From positions 1 to 64,000 of the forward strand of contig NZ_AMSI01000003.1 of assembly GCF_000300515.1 (NCBI RefSeq): 64,000 nucleotides of DNA, read 5' to 3'. The position numbers and the translations under genes are program-made. The stretch comes from Nitratireductor indicus C115. GTDB lineage: Bacteria > Pseudomonadota > Alphaproteobacteria > Rhizobiales > Rhizobiaceae. Below are positions 1 through 6,925 of this stretch, piece after piece (within the stretch, counting starts at the first letter, position 1; the number at the start of each line of letters is the position of its first letter). Below the pieces are notes generated by a model. That model searched no databases. It had not been told where the DNA came from and worked only from the letters and a program-made list of their open reading frames with translations.

Positions 1-23
1 TCGAGCCCGTGATCACCCACCAA
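1..23 (+). repeat. attL core (3' end of tRNA-Lys)
   Basis: The window opens inside the T-loop of a tRNA. Bases 1-23 hold the T-stem 3' side, the acceptor strand ATCACCC, the discriminator A, CCA and one more A. The same 23 bases recur at 36402-36424, after which the two copies diverge (T versus C). The intact tRNA 5' part must lie left of base 1, so integration appears to leave the tRNA functional. The integrase gene lies on this side. Confidence 0.93.
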
Positions 24-119
24 TCTTTTCAATAAGTTACGGCAGATGCTGGCAGAACAAGACCAGAACATGAGGCAACCGTGAGGCCGCCTCACGCCCC
101 ACGTGGGGCTTTCGCCGTT

Positions 120-362
120 CTACCCCTGTTCCGCCCGCCTTTTCCATCGGCTCGCATAGCTGCCTTCATAACCCCGCCTGGCTCGGTTCACCTGGCACTG
201 CACGGCATTCAACGTGTAGCCGATCGGGTTGTGCAGGCTTTCACGGTCTTCGGCGCTCGAGACCGAATGAACGTAGGACAGCATCGTCACCAGGCCGCCG
301 ATGGTTTCAACCGCATCTTCGGTAATGTGTAAGGACGGAAGTTCACTATGTTGATCTTTCAT
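120..362 (-). CDS. Small prophage protein, unknown function (80 aa)
   Basis: First gene inside attL. The start at 362 (MKDQHSELPSL...) is preferred over 392 because a GGAGG lies 12 bases upstream and the region before it is unlike protein. The product has an acidic/hydrophobic N-terminal half and a basic C-terminus ending in a run of Arg and Lys. I recognise no domain. Genes between the integrase and the att site are often accessory lysogeny genes, but nothing in the sequence assigns a role. Overlapping plus-strand reading frames look like shadows. Confidence 0.5.
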   Translation of the reverse strand: MKDQHSELPSLHITEDAVETIGGLVTMLSYVHSVSSAEDRESLHNPIGYTLNAVQCQVNRARRGYEGSYASRWKRRAEQG

Positions 363-532
363 CTTTTCCCCATGCCTCCAAAAGCATGGCAATGCTGCAT
401 CCCGGCTAAGAATGCGTCAATCATAGTGACAGATGAACGGAAAAGTTGATCAGTGGTCTTTGTGGATGACCTGCAAACTAGTCCAGACCTACACCTGAAA
501 TTAGGAAGTCTTTGCTATGGCGAGCGCCCGTT

Positions 533-733
533 TCATTCCGGGCGGTCGCTTCTACGCATGATGCGCGTGCCCTGCCGCAAGTAAATCGTATCTGCGGGAT
601 TGTCATGGTGCAGGCACGCGGCATCATAGGCCGCGAAGGCCACATAGATGTGCTCGGCCGTCGCGATCTGCGCGACCAGCTGGCCACCACGAAAGGCGTC
701 TATCGAAAATCGATGATCGAAAACTTGGCGCAT
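533..733 (-). CDS. Small prophage protein, unknown function (66 aa)
   Basis: A compact frame on the same strand as the integrase, starting MRQVFDHRFSIDAF and ending in an Arg-rich tail. The composition is protein-like and the middle reads like a small alpha/beta fold, but I recognise no family. The ribosome-binding site is weak. It lies 31 bases beyond the stop of the gene at 765-1118, so it could belong to the integrase transcript. It may equally be a chance frame. Confidence 0.45.
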   Translation of the reverse strand: MRQVFDHRFSIDAFRGGQLVAQIATAEHIYVAFAAYDAACLHHDNPADTIYLRQGTRIMRRSDRPE

Positions 734-764
734 GTTCTTACTATGTTCTCACGCGCTGAAATCG

Positions 765-1118
765 TCAATCGGAAAGGTCCAAGGCCTTATCTATCAATTC
801 CCGCAGGCACCGGAGGTCATCCAGCTCGAAGACCAGGAACACATCTTCTTCGTTGAAGCATCCGTCACGCTGATAGCATTCCTGGATCGGGAAGCTGGCG
901 TTGTCGTCCAGCATCGCTTCAAGACGCCCAAACCATTCTCCCCCGTCAAAGCTCTGAATATCGCAAAGGTTTCTGTAAAAGAAATCACCAGGGTAATCTT
1001 CTTTCAAACGCAGCGTCTCGCCCTTAACGAGCAGTTCTCCAAACGCCCACTTGACGCCTTTGCAGAACAGCACGCCCTCTGGCAGCAAGAGAAAGGCCCT
1101 CCGGCTGTAGACCCTCAT
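765..1118 (-). CDS. Integrase-coupled protein, unknown function (117 aa)
   Basis: The start ATG at 1118 overlaps the integrase stop as ATGA, so translation is probably coupled. An AAAGGG lies just upstream. The protein (MRVYSRRAFLLLPEG...) is acidic overall, with a Phe/Leu-rich N-terminal half and an acidic C-terminal helix rich in Asp, Glu and Leu. I see no membrane segment and no known motif. Coupling to the integrase suggests a role linked to recombination or lysogeny, such as a directionality or immunity factor, but this is inference from position only. A longer open frame upstream of 1118 is just antisense to the integrase. Confidence 0.72.
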   Translation of the reverse strand: MRVYSRRAFLLLPEGVLFCKGVKWAFGELLVKGETLRLKEDYPGDFFYRNLCDIQSFDGGEWFGRLEAMLDDNASFPIQECYQRDGCFNEEDVFLVFELDDLRCLRELIDKALDLSD

Positions 1119-2476
1119 CCCTTTGCTTCCTGGCCGGCTTCCTGCGCCTGCCGCGCATACCACCCTTCCAGCTTCTCCATGCCGCGCCTGGCGAACTCTG
1201 GCGGTATCGCCACATAGTGGCGCAGCACCTTGTCGGACTGGCCGAAGGCATGGCCGGAAAAACCTGCGATCTCGAAGCGGTCGCAGCCGGCGAGCGCCAA
1301 CCAGCTCATGCACGTATCGCGCAGGTCCTGGTCGCGCAGCGTGGCTATCGATGGCATGGCAGGCAAACCGGCCGCCGCCAGGACGGCCGGCACGTCGACA
1401 CCGGCAAGAAGTGTGGCCGCGTCCTTGGTGACCGCGCCGGCCTGATCCCGCTCGATATCGCCCGTTGCTGCCACTTGGCGCAGAACGCGAAACACCTTTC
1501 GATACCAGTCGGCAGCCCAGGGCCGGCCGGTGCGCTCGCACACAAACAGCGTTGTCGGAACGACCGTCCAGGCCTTGCGCCTGGCTCGCGCCGCCGCAAG
1601 CCTCGCCTCGAGGCGGCCAGCAAGCGGGATCAACAGGTTTTGCCTGACTGCCCGTTTCTTCGAGGGAGAGAACATCAAACCTTCACCGCTGATGCGATCG
1701 GCAGGCAAGGACAAGCGGTCATTCTGCCGTTGGCCGGTCCAGGGGCCGGCGCAAACCACATCGGCAAAATCTGGCTGGCCGAGCGCATCGGCCACGGCAA
1801 TCAAATGCTCGAACTCCGCGACGCTCGCCGGCCGCACGCGCTCCTCGAGGACCGGCAATGTCTCTTCCAGGCCTTCCACCGGATTATGCGCCACCAGGTG
1901 CTGTTTGCGGCCGTGCCCATAAGCGACGGACAGGAAGGCCCGCACCGCCCTCGCCTGAGCCAGGCCGTGCCGGATCTCTATCTTGTCCAGGATGCCGGCA
2001 AGCGCACGCGGGGTAAGAGCCGCTGCCGCCTCATTCCAGACGCGGCCCTGGTCGAACCCTTCCAGCAATCGACTTGCGCCCCTGTAGAAACGGATTGTGT
2101 TGTCCGCGAGCGGCGGGCGCTTCTTGCGGCCCTGCACGATCTCCCTGCCCTGCATGCGCGGGCTGGCGACGAAGGTTTCGCAAACCTGGCCGATGGTAAC
2201 CAGGCCGTCGCGCCTGGCGCGCTCGGCCGCGTTCCTGGTCTTCCGCGCCGTGGTTTCGCCTCCGGCGATTGCAGCGCGGCAGGAGGCGATTTCCTTCTGC
2301 TTGGCTTCGGACCAGGCAACAGCCTCGTCCACGGAATACCAGCGCCCATCCGGGTGGCGCAGATCCTCGCCCTTGAAGCCCAGCTGGCGATGCACGGCGC
2401 TGGCGAAGAACCGCGGACGCCCTTCGCGCCACGTAACCAGCGGAATTTTGATGATGACTTTGCCCATAGTGTTCAT
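1115..2476 (-). CDS. int: Tyrosine recombinase (phage integrase)
   Basis: Site-specific integrase that should recombine the phage att site with tRNA-Lys. With the start at 2476 (453 aa) the catalytic residues are visible: box I Arg at about 250 in TGQRQNDRL, the beta-hairpin Lys at about 274, box II Arg at about 386 in LRDTC, His at about 409 in FSGH and the nucleophile Tyr at about 421 in RHYV. The usual His of the HxxR motif is Gln here. The N-terminal 220 residues form an arm/core-binding region. An AGGAGG lies 10 bases before ATG 2476 but only 1 base before the alternative ATG 2485, which decides the start. It sits beside attL, as usual for tRNA integrators. Confidence 0.93.
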   Translation of the reverse strand: MNTMGKVIIKIPLVTWREGRPRFFASAVHRQLGFKGEDLRHPDGRWYSVDEAVAWSEAKQKEIASCRAAIAGGETTARKTRNAAERARRDGLVTIGQVCETFVASPRMQGREIVQGRKKRPPLADNTIRFYRGASRLLEGFDQGRVWNEAAAALTPRALAGILDKIEIRHGLAQARAVRAFLSVAYGHGRKQHLVAHNPVEGLEETLPVLEERVRPASVAEFEHLIAVADALGQPDFADVVCAGPWTGQRQNDRLSLPADRISGEGLMFSPSKKRAVRQNLLIPLAGRLEARLAAARARRKAWTVVPTTLFVCERTGRPWAADWYRKVFRVLRQVAATGDIERDQAGAVTKDAATLLAGVDVPAVLAAAGLPAMPSIATLRDQDLRDTCMSWLALAGCDRFEIAGFSGHAFGQSDKVLRHYVAIPPEFARRGMEKLEGWYARQAQEAGQEAKG

Positions 2477-2577
2477 GATGTTCATGCCTCCTGGAGGTTG
2501 TCAAAGTGGCCGGGCGGCCCTGGGGGAATAGGAGCCGCCCGACAGGCGCGCAGGGAACGGAGGGTGTGGTTGCGCGC

Positions 2578-2709
2578 CTAAAGGAAAATTCGGACGCCGG
2601 CGACGGCGAGCGCCCCGGAAGCCAGCACCAGCACAAGGCCAACGCCGAAGAACAAGCCGGCCTCGATGCAGGCCAGACGGTGACGGCCGCGCCGATCCTC
2701 AACGGACAT
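2578..2709 (-). CDS. Tiny membrane protein (43 aa)
   Basis: A short frame found by reading the minus strand between the integrase and the gene at 2823. MSVEDRRGRHRLACIEAG leads into one strongly hydrophobic stretch (about residues 18-43, rich in Leu, Val, Gly and Ala) that reaches the C-terminus. Its ATG lies inside the last codons of the 45-aa gene at 2699-2836 (11-base overlap), suggesting coupled translation. The positive N-terminus predicts the N-in orientation. Paired overlapping small membrane proteins recall holin pairs or superinfection-exclusion proteins, but the lysis cassette lies elsewhere, so the role is unknown. Confidence 0.6.
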   Translation of the reverse strand: MSVEDRRGRHRLACIEAGLFFGVGLVLVLASGALAVAGVRIFL

Positions 2710-2836
2710 CGAACGGCCCCCGCGATTTCGGCTGACGGCGCGCCTGGATCCAGTCCAAGGCGGTGACGGCGAGGCCGAGAAGGAAAGCGCAAGCAGCGCC
2801 GAGGGCGAGCATGGGGAGAAAATCAGTCCAGAGCAT
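2699..2836 (-). CDS. Tiny membrane protein (45 aa)
   Basis: MLWTDFLPMLALGAACAF begins a single transmembrane helix (about residues 5-27), followed by a basic tail (QARRQPKSRGPFDVR). A GGGAGG five bases before the ATG is a good ribosome-binding site. The start overlaps the end of the 227-aa gene at 2823-3506 by 14 bases and the stop overlaps the next small gene by 11 bases, so it sits in a tightly packed operon reading toward the integrase. The orientation is probably N-out with a cytoplasmic basic tail. I recognise no family. Confidence 0.63.
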   Translation of the reverse strand: MLWTDFLPMLALGAACAFLLGLAVTALDWIQARRQPKSRGPFDVR

Positions 2837-3506
2837 TGCCGCCTCCCTCCCGCGCTCCTGATAGAGCGGCGTTGAGGACGGCTACAGCCGTAATGTGTGC
2901 AGAGCTCGCCACTTCAGGGTCATTCGCCACTACATCTTCCGCTATCCCGAAATCTCGCAATGCTTCGCAAATAGTTTGGTATATCGGTTTTGCTGCCCGC
3001 TCCACCATCGCATCGTCTACGATGGGGGAAGGGGTAGGTTCGATGACGGAGAGAACGGAGTTTTCATAGTCGGCTTGGGCGGCGGCTTGGGCGGATGCAA
3101 CATCGAACCCCGCGCGAATGAATTTGCCAGCCTTGCCTTGCTTAGTTATCCGCCAATATCCACCGGCGTAGGCTGTATAAACGTCGCCGAATGGCGTGAC
3201 CGCATATGCATCCCCGTTTCTGTAGCGCTTCCACTCCAGCGCCTTCACCTTCACGCCGCCCGCTTCCTCTCCTGCGGTGAGGGCGGGGACAGGCTCAAAG
3301 TTGTCGGAGAAATACTGCGCGGCTACGAGCCACAAATCTTCGTGGTTCTTTGGGTTTCTGGCAATCATGTCGCCAAGTTTTGGGGAGCCTGCAATCGTAT
3401 CAGCCGGCGCGACGCTGACGCCTTCCAGATCATCCCCGGGAACATAGGGGCGCAGCTCTGCTATCTGCTTGCGGCGAAATTGCGTGAACTTCTGCTCTCT
3501 GGTCAT
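2823..3506 (-). CDS. Conserved phage protein of unknown function (227 aa)
   Basis: The start at 3506 (MTREQKFTQF...) overlaps the previous stop as ATGA, which removes 23 residues from the longest open frame. The N-terminal part (IAELRPYVPGDDL ... KLGDMIARNPKNHEDLW) is of a kind common in small accessory genes of proteobacterial phages. The centre (VKVKALEWKRYRNGDAY) matches another widespread phage domain that often appears next to it. So this looks like a fusion of two accessory modules. No catalytic residues can be pointed to. It is part of the minus-strand operon that starts at 4929. Confidence 0.75.
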   Translation of the reverse strand: MTREQKFTQFRRKQIAELRPYVPGDDLEGVSVAPADTIAGSPKLGDMIARNPKNHEDLWLVAAQYFSDNFEPVPALTAGEEAGGVKVKALEWKRYRNGDAYAVTPFGDVYTAYAGGYWRITKQGKAGKFIRAGFDVASAQAAAQADYENSVLSVIEPTPSPIVDDAMVERAAKPIYQTICEALRDFGIAEDVVANDPEVASSAHITAVAVLNAALSGAREGGGNALD

Positions 3507-3778
3507 AACACCGGCTCCCCGACGCTTCCGAATACCTGGCCGCCCAGCTTGGTGATCCGGGCGACACCTGCGCATCCAGCGAGGCGATCGATATGCAGCA
3601 GGCCGCGCCGGTGCAGGGCCTCGACCGTGCCAGGTGCATGGCCGCCAAAGCCCTTGCTCGACCAGCCATGCCTCTGGCGCCGCAAAGGCGCGTCGGCCGC
3701 TTCATCAAGCGCCGCCTTCATCGCCGGCGAGAGACTGCGCCAGTTTCTGAGAAGGGATTTTCGATCCGGGGATTTCAT
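3503..3778 (-). CDS. Small basic prophage protein (91 aa)
   Basis: Joined at both ends by ATGA overlaps to the genes at 2823-3506 and 3775-3999. The sequence has a helical N-terminus (LLRNWRSLSPAMKAALDEA) and a second half (RGLLHIDRLAG ... RITKLGGQVF) that reads like a winged-helix segment, in which a rule for the readout of a final Gly/Val strand is plausible. I do not recognise a named family, and DNA binding is only a guess. Conserved coupling argues that it is real. Confidence 0.66.
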   Translation of the reverse strand: MKSPDRKSLLRNWRSLSPAMKAALDEAADAPLRRQRHGWSSKGFGGHAPGTVEALHRRGLLHIDRLAGCAGVARITKLGGQVFGSVGEPVL

Positions 3779-3999
3779 AGCTTCCTCCCTTCCGCCAGCG
3801 CATCGTCAAGCGCCTCCTCAAGGTCGACGAAAGCGCCGTGAAGAAGCTGATCCGCTTCCTGGACGACCATTTCGTCAACGTCGCCATAGGCGGCGCCGAT
3901 CTCGATGAGCAAATGCCTGATCTTTTCGATGCGGCGCATTGCGAAGGTGTGGGCGCGCTTGGGCGTCCAGTTGTTGAGAGATTGAATGCGCCCCCTCAT
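3775..3999 (-). CDS. Small acidic prophage protein (74 aa)
   Basis: Linked by ATGA overlaps on both sides within the minus-strand operon. The N-terminus is basic (MRGRIQSLNNWTPKRAH) and the remainder is acidic and almost entirely helical, rich in Glu, Asp, Leu and Ala. No motif is recognised. Such small acidic helical proteins are often phage inhibitors of host enzymes, but there is no direct sign of that here. Confidence 0.62.
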   Translation of the reverse strand: MRGRIQSLNNWTPKRAHTFAMRRIEKIRHLLIEIGAAYGDVDEMVVQEADQLLHGAFVDLEEALDDALAEGRKL

Positions 4000-4280
4000 C
4001 CCTGCCCCCTGCTCTCTGCCACGTCGAGCAGATCGCGCCCGGCCTGGGTGACTTCCAGGCGCGGCTGGCCGCGATCATCCTTGCGGATAACCAGGCGCTT
4101 GAAGTGAAGATATTTGGCCGTGCTCAGCGTGACCTTGGGCGAACCGGGCGCTTGCCATCCGCCCTTCACGCGCTTCACCCGGTAATCCCGCAGGATCTGC
4201 AATGCCTTGCGCTGGCCGCTTGTGAGATCGGAAGGCCTGGCGATGACATGCGCAGGCTTGTCGGAAATGAAGGACATCAT
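3996..4280 (-). CDS. Probable winged-helix prophage protein (94 aa)
   Basis: Coupled to neighbours by ATGA overlaps. The segment from about residue 20 (LTSGQRKALQILRDYRV) through VTLSTAKYLHFKRLVIRK to LEVTQAGRDLLDV has the order of a winged-helix DNA-binding domain: two helices, a recognition-type helix, a beta wing and a last helix beginning T-x-x-G. That pattern is shared with small MarR-like or phage accessory regulators. The function is inferred from pattern only. Confidence 0.66.
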   Translation of the reverse strand: MMSFISDKPAHVIARPSDLTSGQRKALQILRDYRVKRVKGGWQAPGSPKVTLSTAKYLHFKRLVIRKDDRGQPRLEVTQAGRDLLDVAESRGQG

Positions 4281-4621
4281 GACGCCGCCTCCGCCAATAG
4301 CAGACGGGTGGCGCTCATGTTTTCCTGCATCCGAATTCTTGCGAACTCGCAGTAGTATTCGATCATTGAGCGGTCAGTGTCCGCAGGCAAAAGCTGCGCG
4401 GTGAGGCTTGCGAAGGTCTGCACCTGCACGTCAGCAAGTGCAGAAATCAGCTGCGACCTTGTCGTACCGCGAGCCATCTCGCTTTCCGCCCAAGTCTCAA
4501 TTGTGCGCACGATGCCGGTCGCGTTCAGACGGGCCATACAACGAACGACCGGTGACTTGGCAGACAAAGCATCCGCCAGAGCATCCTCATCGTCGGCGGG
4601 AACAAAAATCCTCTCATTCAT
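4277..4621 (-). CDS. Helical prophage protein, unknown function (114 aa)
   Basis: Second gene of the minus-strand operon, joined by ATGA overlaps at both ends. It starts MNERIFVPADDEDALADAL and is predicted almost wholly helical, with two Met/Arg-rich segments and no membrane stretch. I recognise no domain. Its place directly after the HTH gene suggests a joint role, possibly in controlling excision or the lysogenic state. Confidence 0.63.
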   Translation of the reverse strand: MNERIFVPADDEDALADALSAKSPVVRCMARLNATGIVRTIETWAESEMARGTTRSQLISALADVQVQTFASLTAQLLPADTDRSMIEYYCEFARIRMQENMSATRLLLAEAAS

Positions 4622-4929
4622 GGCCGGCCTCCCGCATATTCGTCTTCGAGGGCACGTGTGGCGACGCTGATTTCCAGCCGTTCGTCGGCGCCGCCGATTT
4701 GCGCCTCCGCCTTTCCGGGCAGATAGGTTTCGCCGTTGGTCGCAATCCAGCGCATCACCGCCGCCTTTGACCAGGCATTGAGACCAGGAAGCTTTTTGGG
4801 GAAGCCGAACGCCTCGAGCTCGGCGCGACGGTTGCGGAAATAGCCGTCTGTCAGATTGAGCAGCCGGGCGACGCCGGCGGCGGTAAGCACCGCCGGTGAC
4901 GAGATCGACGCTTTTGCTTCTTCATTCAT
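4618..4929 (-). CDS. HTH prophage protein, AlpA/excisionase-like (103 aa)
   Basis: The first gene of the minus-strand operon. Residues about 14-60 (LTAAGVARLLNLTDGYFRNR ... WSKAAVMRWIA) form a winged helix-turn-helix like that of AlpA/MerR-type excisionases, which read a site and pick the DNA-binding groove with a Trp-containing last helix. A strong GAGGTGA lies seven bases before the ATG. A near-perfect inverted repeat overlaps the leader (4939-4963), so it may autoregulate. It is a good candidate for the recombination directionality factor, though a plain regulator fits as well. Confidence 0.7.
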   Translation of the reverse strand: MNEEAKASISSPAVLTAAGVARLLNLTDGYFRNRRAELEAFGFPKKLPGLNAWSKAAVMRWIATNGETYLPGKAEAQIGGADERLEISVATRALEDEYAGGRP

Positions 4930-4938
4930 CGCAAATCA

Positions 4939-5010
4939 CCTCGTTTCATGGATGAAAACGAGGCGAGAATGTTACTTGCTTCACATTTCGTCAAGCAATT
5001 TCACGTGAAA
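4939..5010 (-). promoter_or_regulatory. Promoter and operator region of the minus-strand operon
   Basis: On the minus strand a CTTGAC (4990-4995), the rhizobial -35 consensus, is followed by an AT-richer stretch containing TAACATT as a possible -10. Two inverted repeats flank it: the perfect palindrome TTTCACGTGAAA (4999-5010) just upstream of the -35, and CCTCGTTTCAT / ATGAAAACGAGG (4939-4949 / 4952-4963) in the leader. Related GTGAAA half-sites occur at 5021-5027 and in the 5719-5813 switch region, consistent with one repressor binding both. Confidence 0.55.
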
Positions 5011-5085
5011 ATGTGACACACGTGAAACCGGTGACGCCAAGCACGGCGCCGCCGGATATCCCAAAACCCAATTCAATGAAGACGC

Positions 5086-5718
5086 TTAGGCGACCCTGCG
5101 CGGCCGAACCGACGCCGTGACGACGCCTTGAATTTCTACGCGATCGTCATCAATCAGCACCGGGCGCAGCAATTCGGGATCCAGCGTCGCCGAGACCAGA
5201 AACGGATGCTCAAACAACCGCACCACGGTCTCACCGTGCCCCGTCTTGTCATAGACAACGGCACAGACAACATCACCTGGCCGAGGATCCGCGTTCCGAT
5301 CCACAACAACCACGTCACCGGGCAAATAGCCCGCGCTTTCAAGAGCACGCGAGTGCAAAACCCAAGCCTCAGCGCTGTTTGAGCCTGCGCTTAAGGCATC
5401 CACTGCATCACCAAGCCCATCACCCGGAACAGGCCTATAGGCAGAAGCCTCACCCTGCGCCACGCCTCGCGCCGCTTGGGGCGGTTGCGTCTGATATGGA
5501 GGAATGCCGCCGACGCGCGCAATCTTCTCGACAATCGCCGTTTCCAGGCGCGCGACATTCAGCGGATCATTGAAGAACTTTGAAAGCGTCGAGTGTGAAA
5601 ACTTCCCCTCACGGGCAAGCCTCGATGCATTCCAATGGCGATAATCCATGATCGCACGAACCCATGCGATCTGCTTGCGCCGAGTGTTTTCCACAAAGTC
5701 TTCCATGCGCGCAAGCAT
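5086..5718 (-). CDS. CI-like phage repressor, HTH plus S24-type C-terminal domain
   Basis: Probable lysogeny repressor (210 aa). The N-terminal part (about 10-65, WVRAIMDYRHWNASRLAREG ... STLSKFFNDP) is an XRE-type HTH. Residues about 115-205 match the LexA/CI C-terminal fold, with SRALESAGYLPGDVVVVD where the catalytic Ser segment and GD strand belong. The position where the family normally has the catalytic Lys reads ETVVRLFE, i.e. Arg, so self-cleavage may be lost. It diverges from the Cro-like gene across a 95-base switch. A GGAG lies 11 bases before ATG 5718; ATG 5706 is possible. Confidence 0.85.
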   Translation of the reverse strand: MLARMEDFVENTRRKQIAWVRAIMDYRHWNASRLAREGKFSHSTLSKFFNDPLNVARLETAIVEKIARVGGIPPYQTQPPQAARGVAQGEASAYRPVPGDGLGDAVDALSAGSNSAEAWVLHSRALESAGYLPGDVVVVDRNADPRPGDVVCAVVYDKTGHGETVVRLFEHPFLVSATLDPELLRPVLIDDDRVEIQGVVTASVRPRRVA

Positions 5719-5813
5719 GCTTTGGCCTACTCCACATTACATCTGGCCGTATTTTCACTTGACACTTTTATCCAAATCACAGCTTTTCACATTTGTACAT
5801 AGGAGGTGCAGCT
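5719..5813. promoter_or_regulatory. CI/Cro switch region
   Basis: Short AT-rich gap between the divergent repressor and Cro-like genes. On the plus strand TTGACA (5759-5764) could be a -35 for the early genes, with a weak -10 after 17 bases. On the minus strand TTGGAT followed 17 bases later by ATACGG could serve the repressor. Repeated GTGAAAA / TTTTCAC elements (5752-5757 and 5784-5790) are candidate operators and resemble those at 4999-5027. AGGAGG at 5801-5806 is the Cro ribosome-binding site. Confidence 0.6.
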
Positions 5814-6023
5814 GTGAGCTGGTGGAAAGACATCGACCGACAGCGCCGCGAGCTCGGCATTAGCAGAGCAGAGATGTGCCGCCGTGCCGGGATTTCCGAG
5901 AGCACAGTGACCTACGGCATCAAGCGCGGCACCCGGCCCTATTCGACGACACGCCGCCAGGTGGAACTGGTCATCGCCATGGAGCGCCAGGTGCAGATCG
6001 ACACAGCGAGGGACAGCGCATGA
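5814..6023 (+). CDS. Cro-like HTH regulator (69 aa)
   Basis: Starts at GTG 5814, seven bases after a perfect AGGAGG (5801-5806). An in-frame ATG at 5793 would swallow that site. Residues about 6-50 (IDRQRRELGISRAEMCRRAG ... STVTYGIKRG) form an XRE/Cro-type helix-turn-helix. It diverges from the CI-like repressor and leads the plus-strand early operon, the standard place of Cro in lambdoid switches. Its stop overlaps the next start as ATGA. Confidence 0.8.
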   Translation: MSWWKDIDRQRRELGISRAEMCRRAGISESTVTYGIKRGTRPYSTTRRQVELVIAMERQVQIDTARDSA

Positions 6024-6226
6024 AGGTCTCCGACCTATCCGCCGAGCACTATATGGCGATCGATGCCATGAAGGATCAGCTTCTGATCGTGCTCATCAAC
6101 CGGCTTGGCGGCAAGGTCGACCTGCCGGTGAGCGAGATCGACGGCACGGGCGGCTGCTATCTGATGATGCGCCTCGACGAACAAAGCCGAACGTTCGAGT
6201 TCGAGGTGCGGAGGAAGGGCTCATGA
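6020..6226 (+). CDS. Small early phage protein (68 aa)
   Basis: Begins in an ATGA overlap with the Cro-like gene and ends in another with the zinc-ribbon gene. MKVSDLSAEHYMAIDAMK forms a helix; the second half (GGKVDLPVSEIDGTG ... TFEFEVRRK) looks like a small beta sheet with a basic end. I recognise no family. The alternative start at 5876 would run entirely inside the preceding gene. Confidence 0.68.
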   Translation: MKVSDLSAEHYMAIDAMKDQLLIVLINRLGGKVDLPVSEIDGTGGCYLMMRLDEQSRTFEFEVRRKGS

Positions 6227-6513
6227 CCTGGTCCCCCGAAATGAGCGAGGCGCGCCGCGCCCGCCGTGGTCAAATGGATTGGCTGAACGATCCGGTGCTG
6301 TCCTACAAGCTGGTTTGCGACGGCAAAGACCCGTTGACGAACCGTTTCGTCGTCGCGCGGAAAAACCATCTGTGCAGCATATGCTGGGGACCGATCGACA
6401 AGGGCGAGCGGATCCGCGCCGAGAGCCGGCGCAGCGCGGACGGCAAGCGCATCGAGACCCGGCGCGTCTGCCGCGTCTGCTGCGAGGCAATCGCGCGGGG
6501 TGAACAGCCATGA
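6223..6513 (+). CDS. Small zinc-ribbon-like early protein (96 aa)
   Basis: Third gene of the early operon, with ATGA overlaps on both sides. Two cysteine pairs, CSIC at about 51-54 and CRVCC at about 83-87, with the intervening basic strand segment fit a small zinc-ribbon fold that would bind one zinc ion. The rest is Arg-rich. The likely activity is nucleic-acid or protein binding; no enzyme motif is seen. Confidence 0.7.
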   Translation: MTWSPEMSEARRARRGQMDWLNDPVLSYKLVCDGKDPLTNRFVVARKNHLCSICWGPIDKGERIRAESRRSADGKRIETRRVCRVCCEAIARGEQP

Positions 6514-6782
6514 TCGCCGTCGCCGACAGCCCTTCCCCGCAATATCCGACACAAACCCGCTTCATGGAGGCCATGGCCGGCGTCATCAATCTCGAGCTGC
6601 GCAAGCGCGGACATTCGGGCGCGGAGCTGATCGAATTTCGCTGGGATGAGCGCCAGGGACAGGAACCCATTGTGACGATTGTCGCAGGCCCGGGCAAAGC
6701 ACCTCTCACGGTGGCCCGACTGAGGGAAGCCTATGAAGCGCTCAAGAAGGCGCGCCGGGCTGCACGGAAGGAAGCCGCATGA
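6510..6782 (+). CDS. Small early phage protein (90 aa)
   Basis: Coupled by ATGA overlaps to the zinc-ribbon gene and to the following tiny membrane protein. The N-terminal half is helical (TRFMEAMAGVINLELRKRG), the centre contains beta-type sequence (EPIVTIVAG) and the end is a basic helix (LREAYEALKKARRAARKE). No family is recognised. Confidence 0.65.
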   Translation: MIAVADSPSPQYPTQTRFMEAMAGVINLELRKRGHSGAELIEFRWDERQGQEPIVTIVAGPGKAPLTVARLREAYEALKKARRAARKEAA

Positions 6783-6925
6783 CACAGGACAGGAACCCGC
6801 ATCGTCGCTTTCTCGTTTTCGCCTGGCTGTTCTGCTTCACCGGCATCGGCATGTTTGCCTATGCCGTGCTCGAACAGCAGGCCGAGCGGGCCGCCGTGTC
6901 CTGGGTTTCCGGGTTGGCGGAGTGA
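6779..6925 (+). CDS. Tiny membrane protein (48 aa)
   Basis: A short frame starting in an ATGA overlap with the previous gene. MTQDRNPHRR is followed by one transmembrane helix (about residues 11-30, FLVFAWLFCF...) and a short acidic tail. The basic N-terminus predicts N-in topology. The next gene starts at the base after its stop, so the operon continues without a gap. The role is unknown; superinfection exclusion or membrane anchoring are possibilities without direct support. Confidence 0.66.
   Translation: MTQDRNPHRRFLVFAWLFCFTGIGMFAYAVLEQQAERAAVSWVSGLAE

Noticed and set aside
765-1541. 258-aa minus-strand frame
   Set aside because: Only its last 117 codons are protein-like; the first part runs through the integrase in another frame. 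The gene starts at 1118.
1217-2581. 454-aa plus-strand frame opposite the integrase
   Set aside because: Antisense to a clear integrase with catalytic residues; composition (Arg, Gly, His, Gln-rich) is that of a GC-rich shadow frame.
6157-6785. Minus-strand frames of 131-162 aa opposite the early operon
   Set aside because: Each is antisense to ATGA-coupled plus-strand genes and has shadow-type composition.
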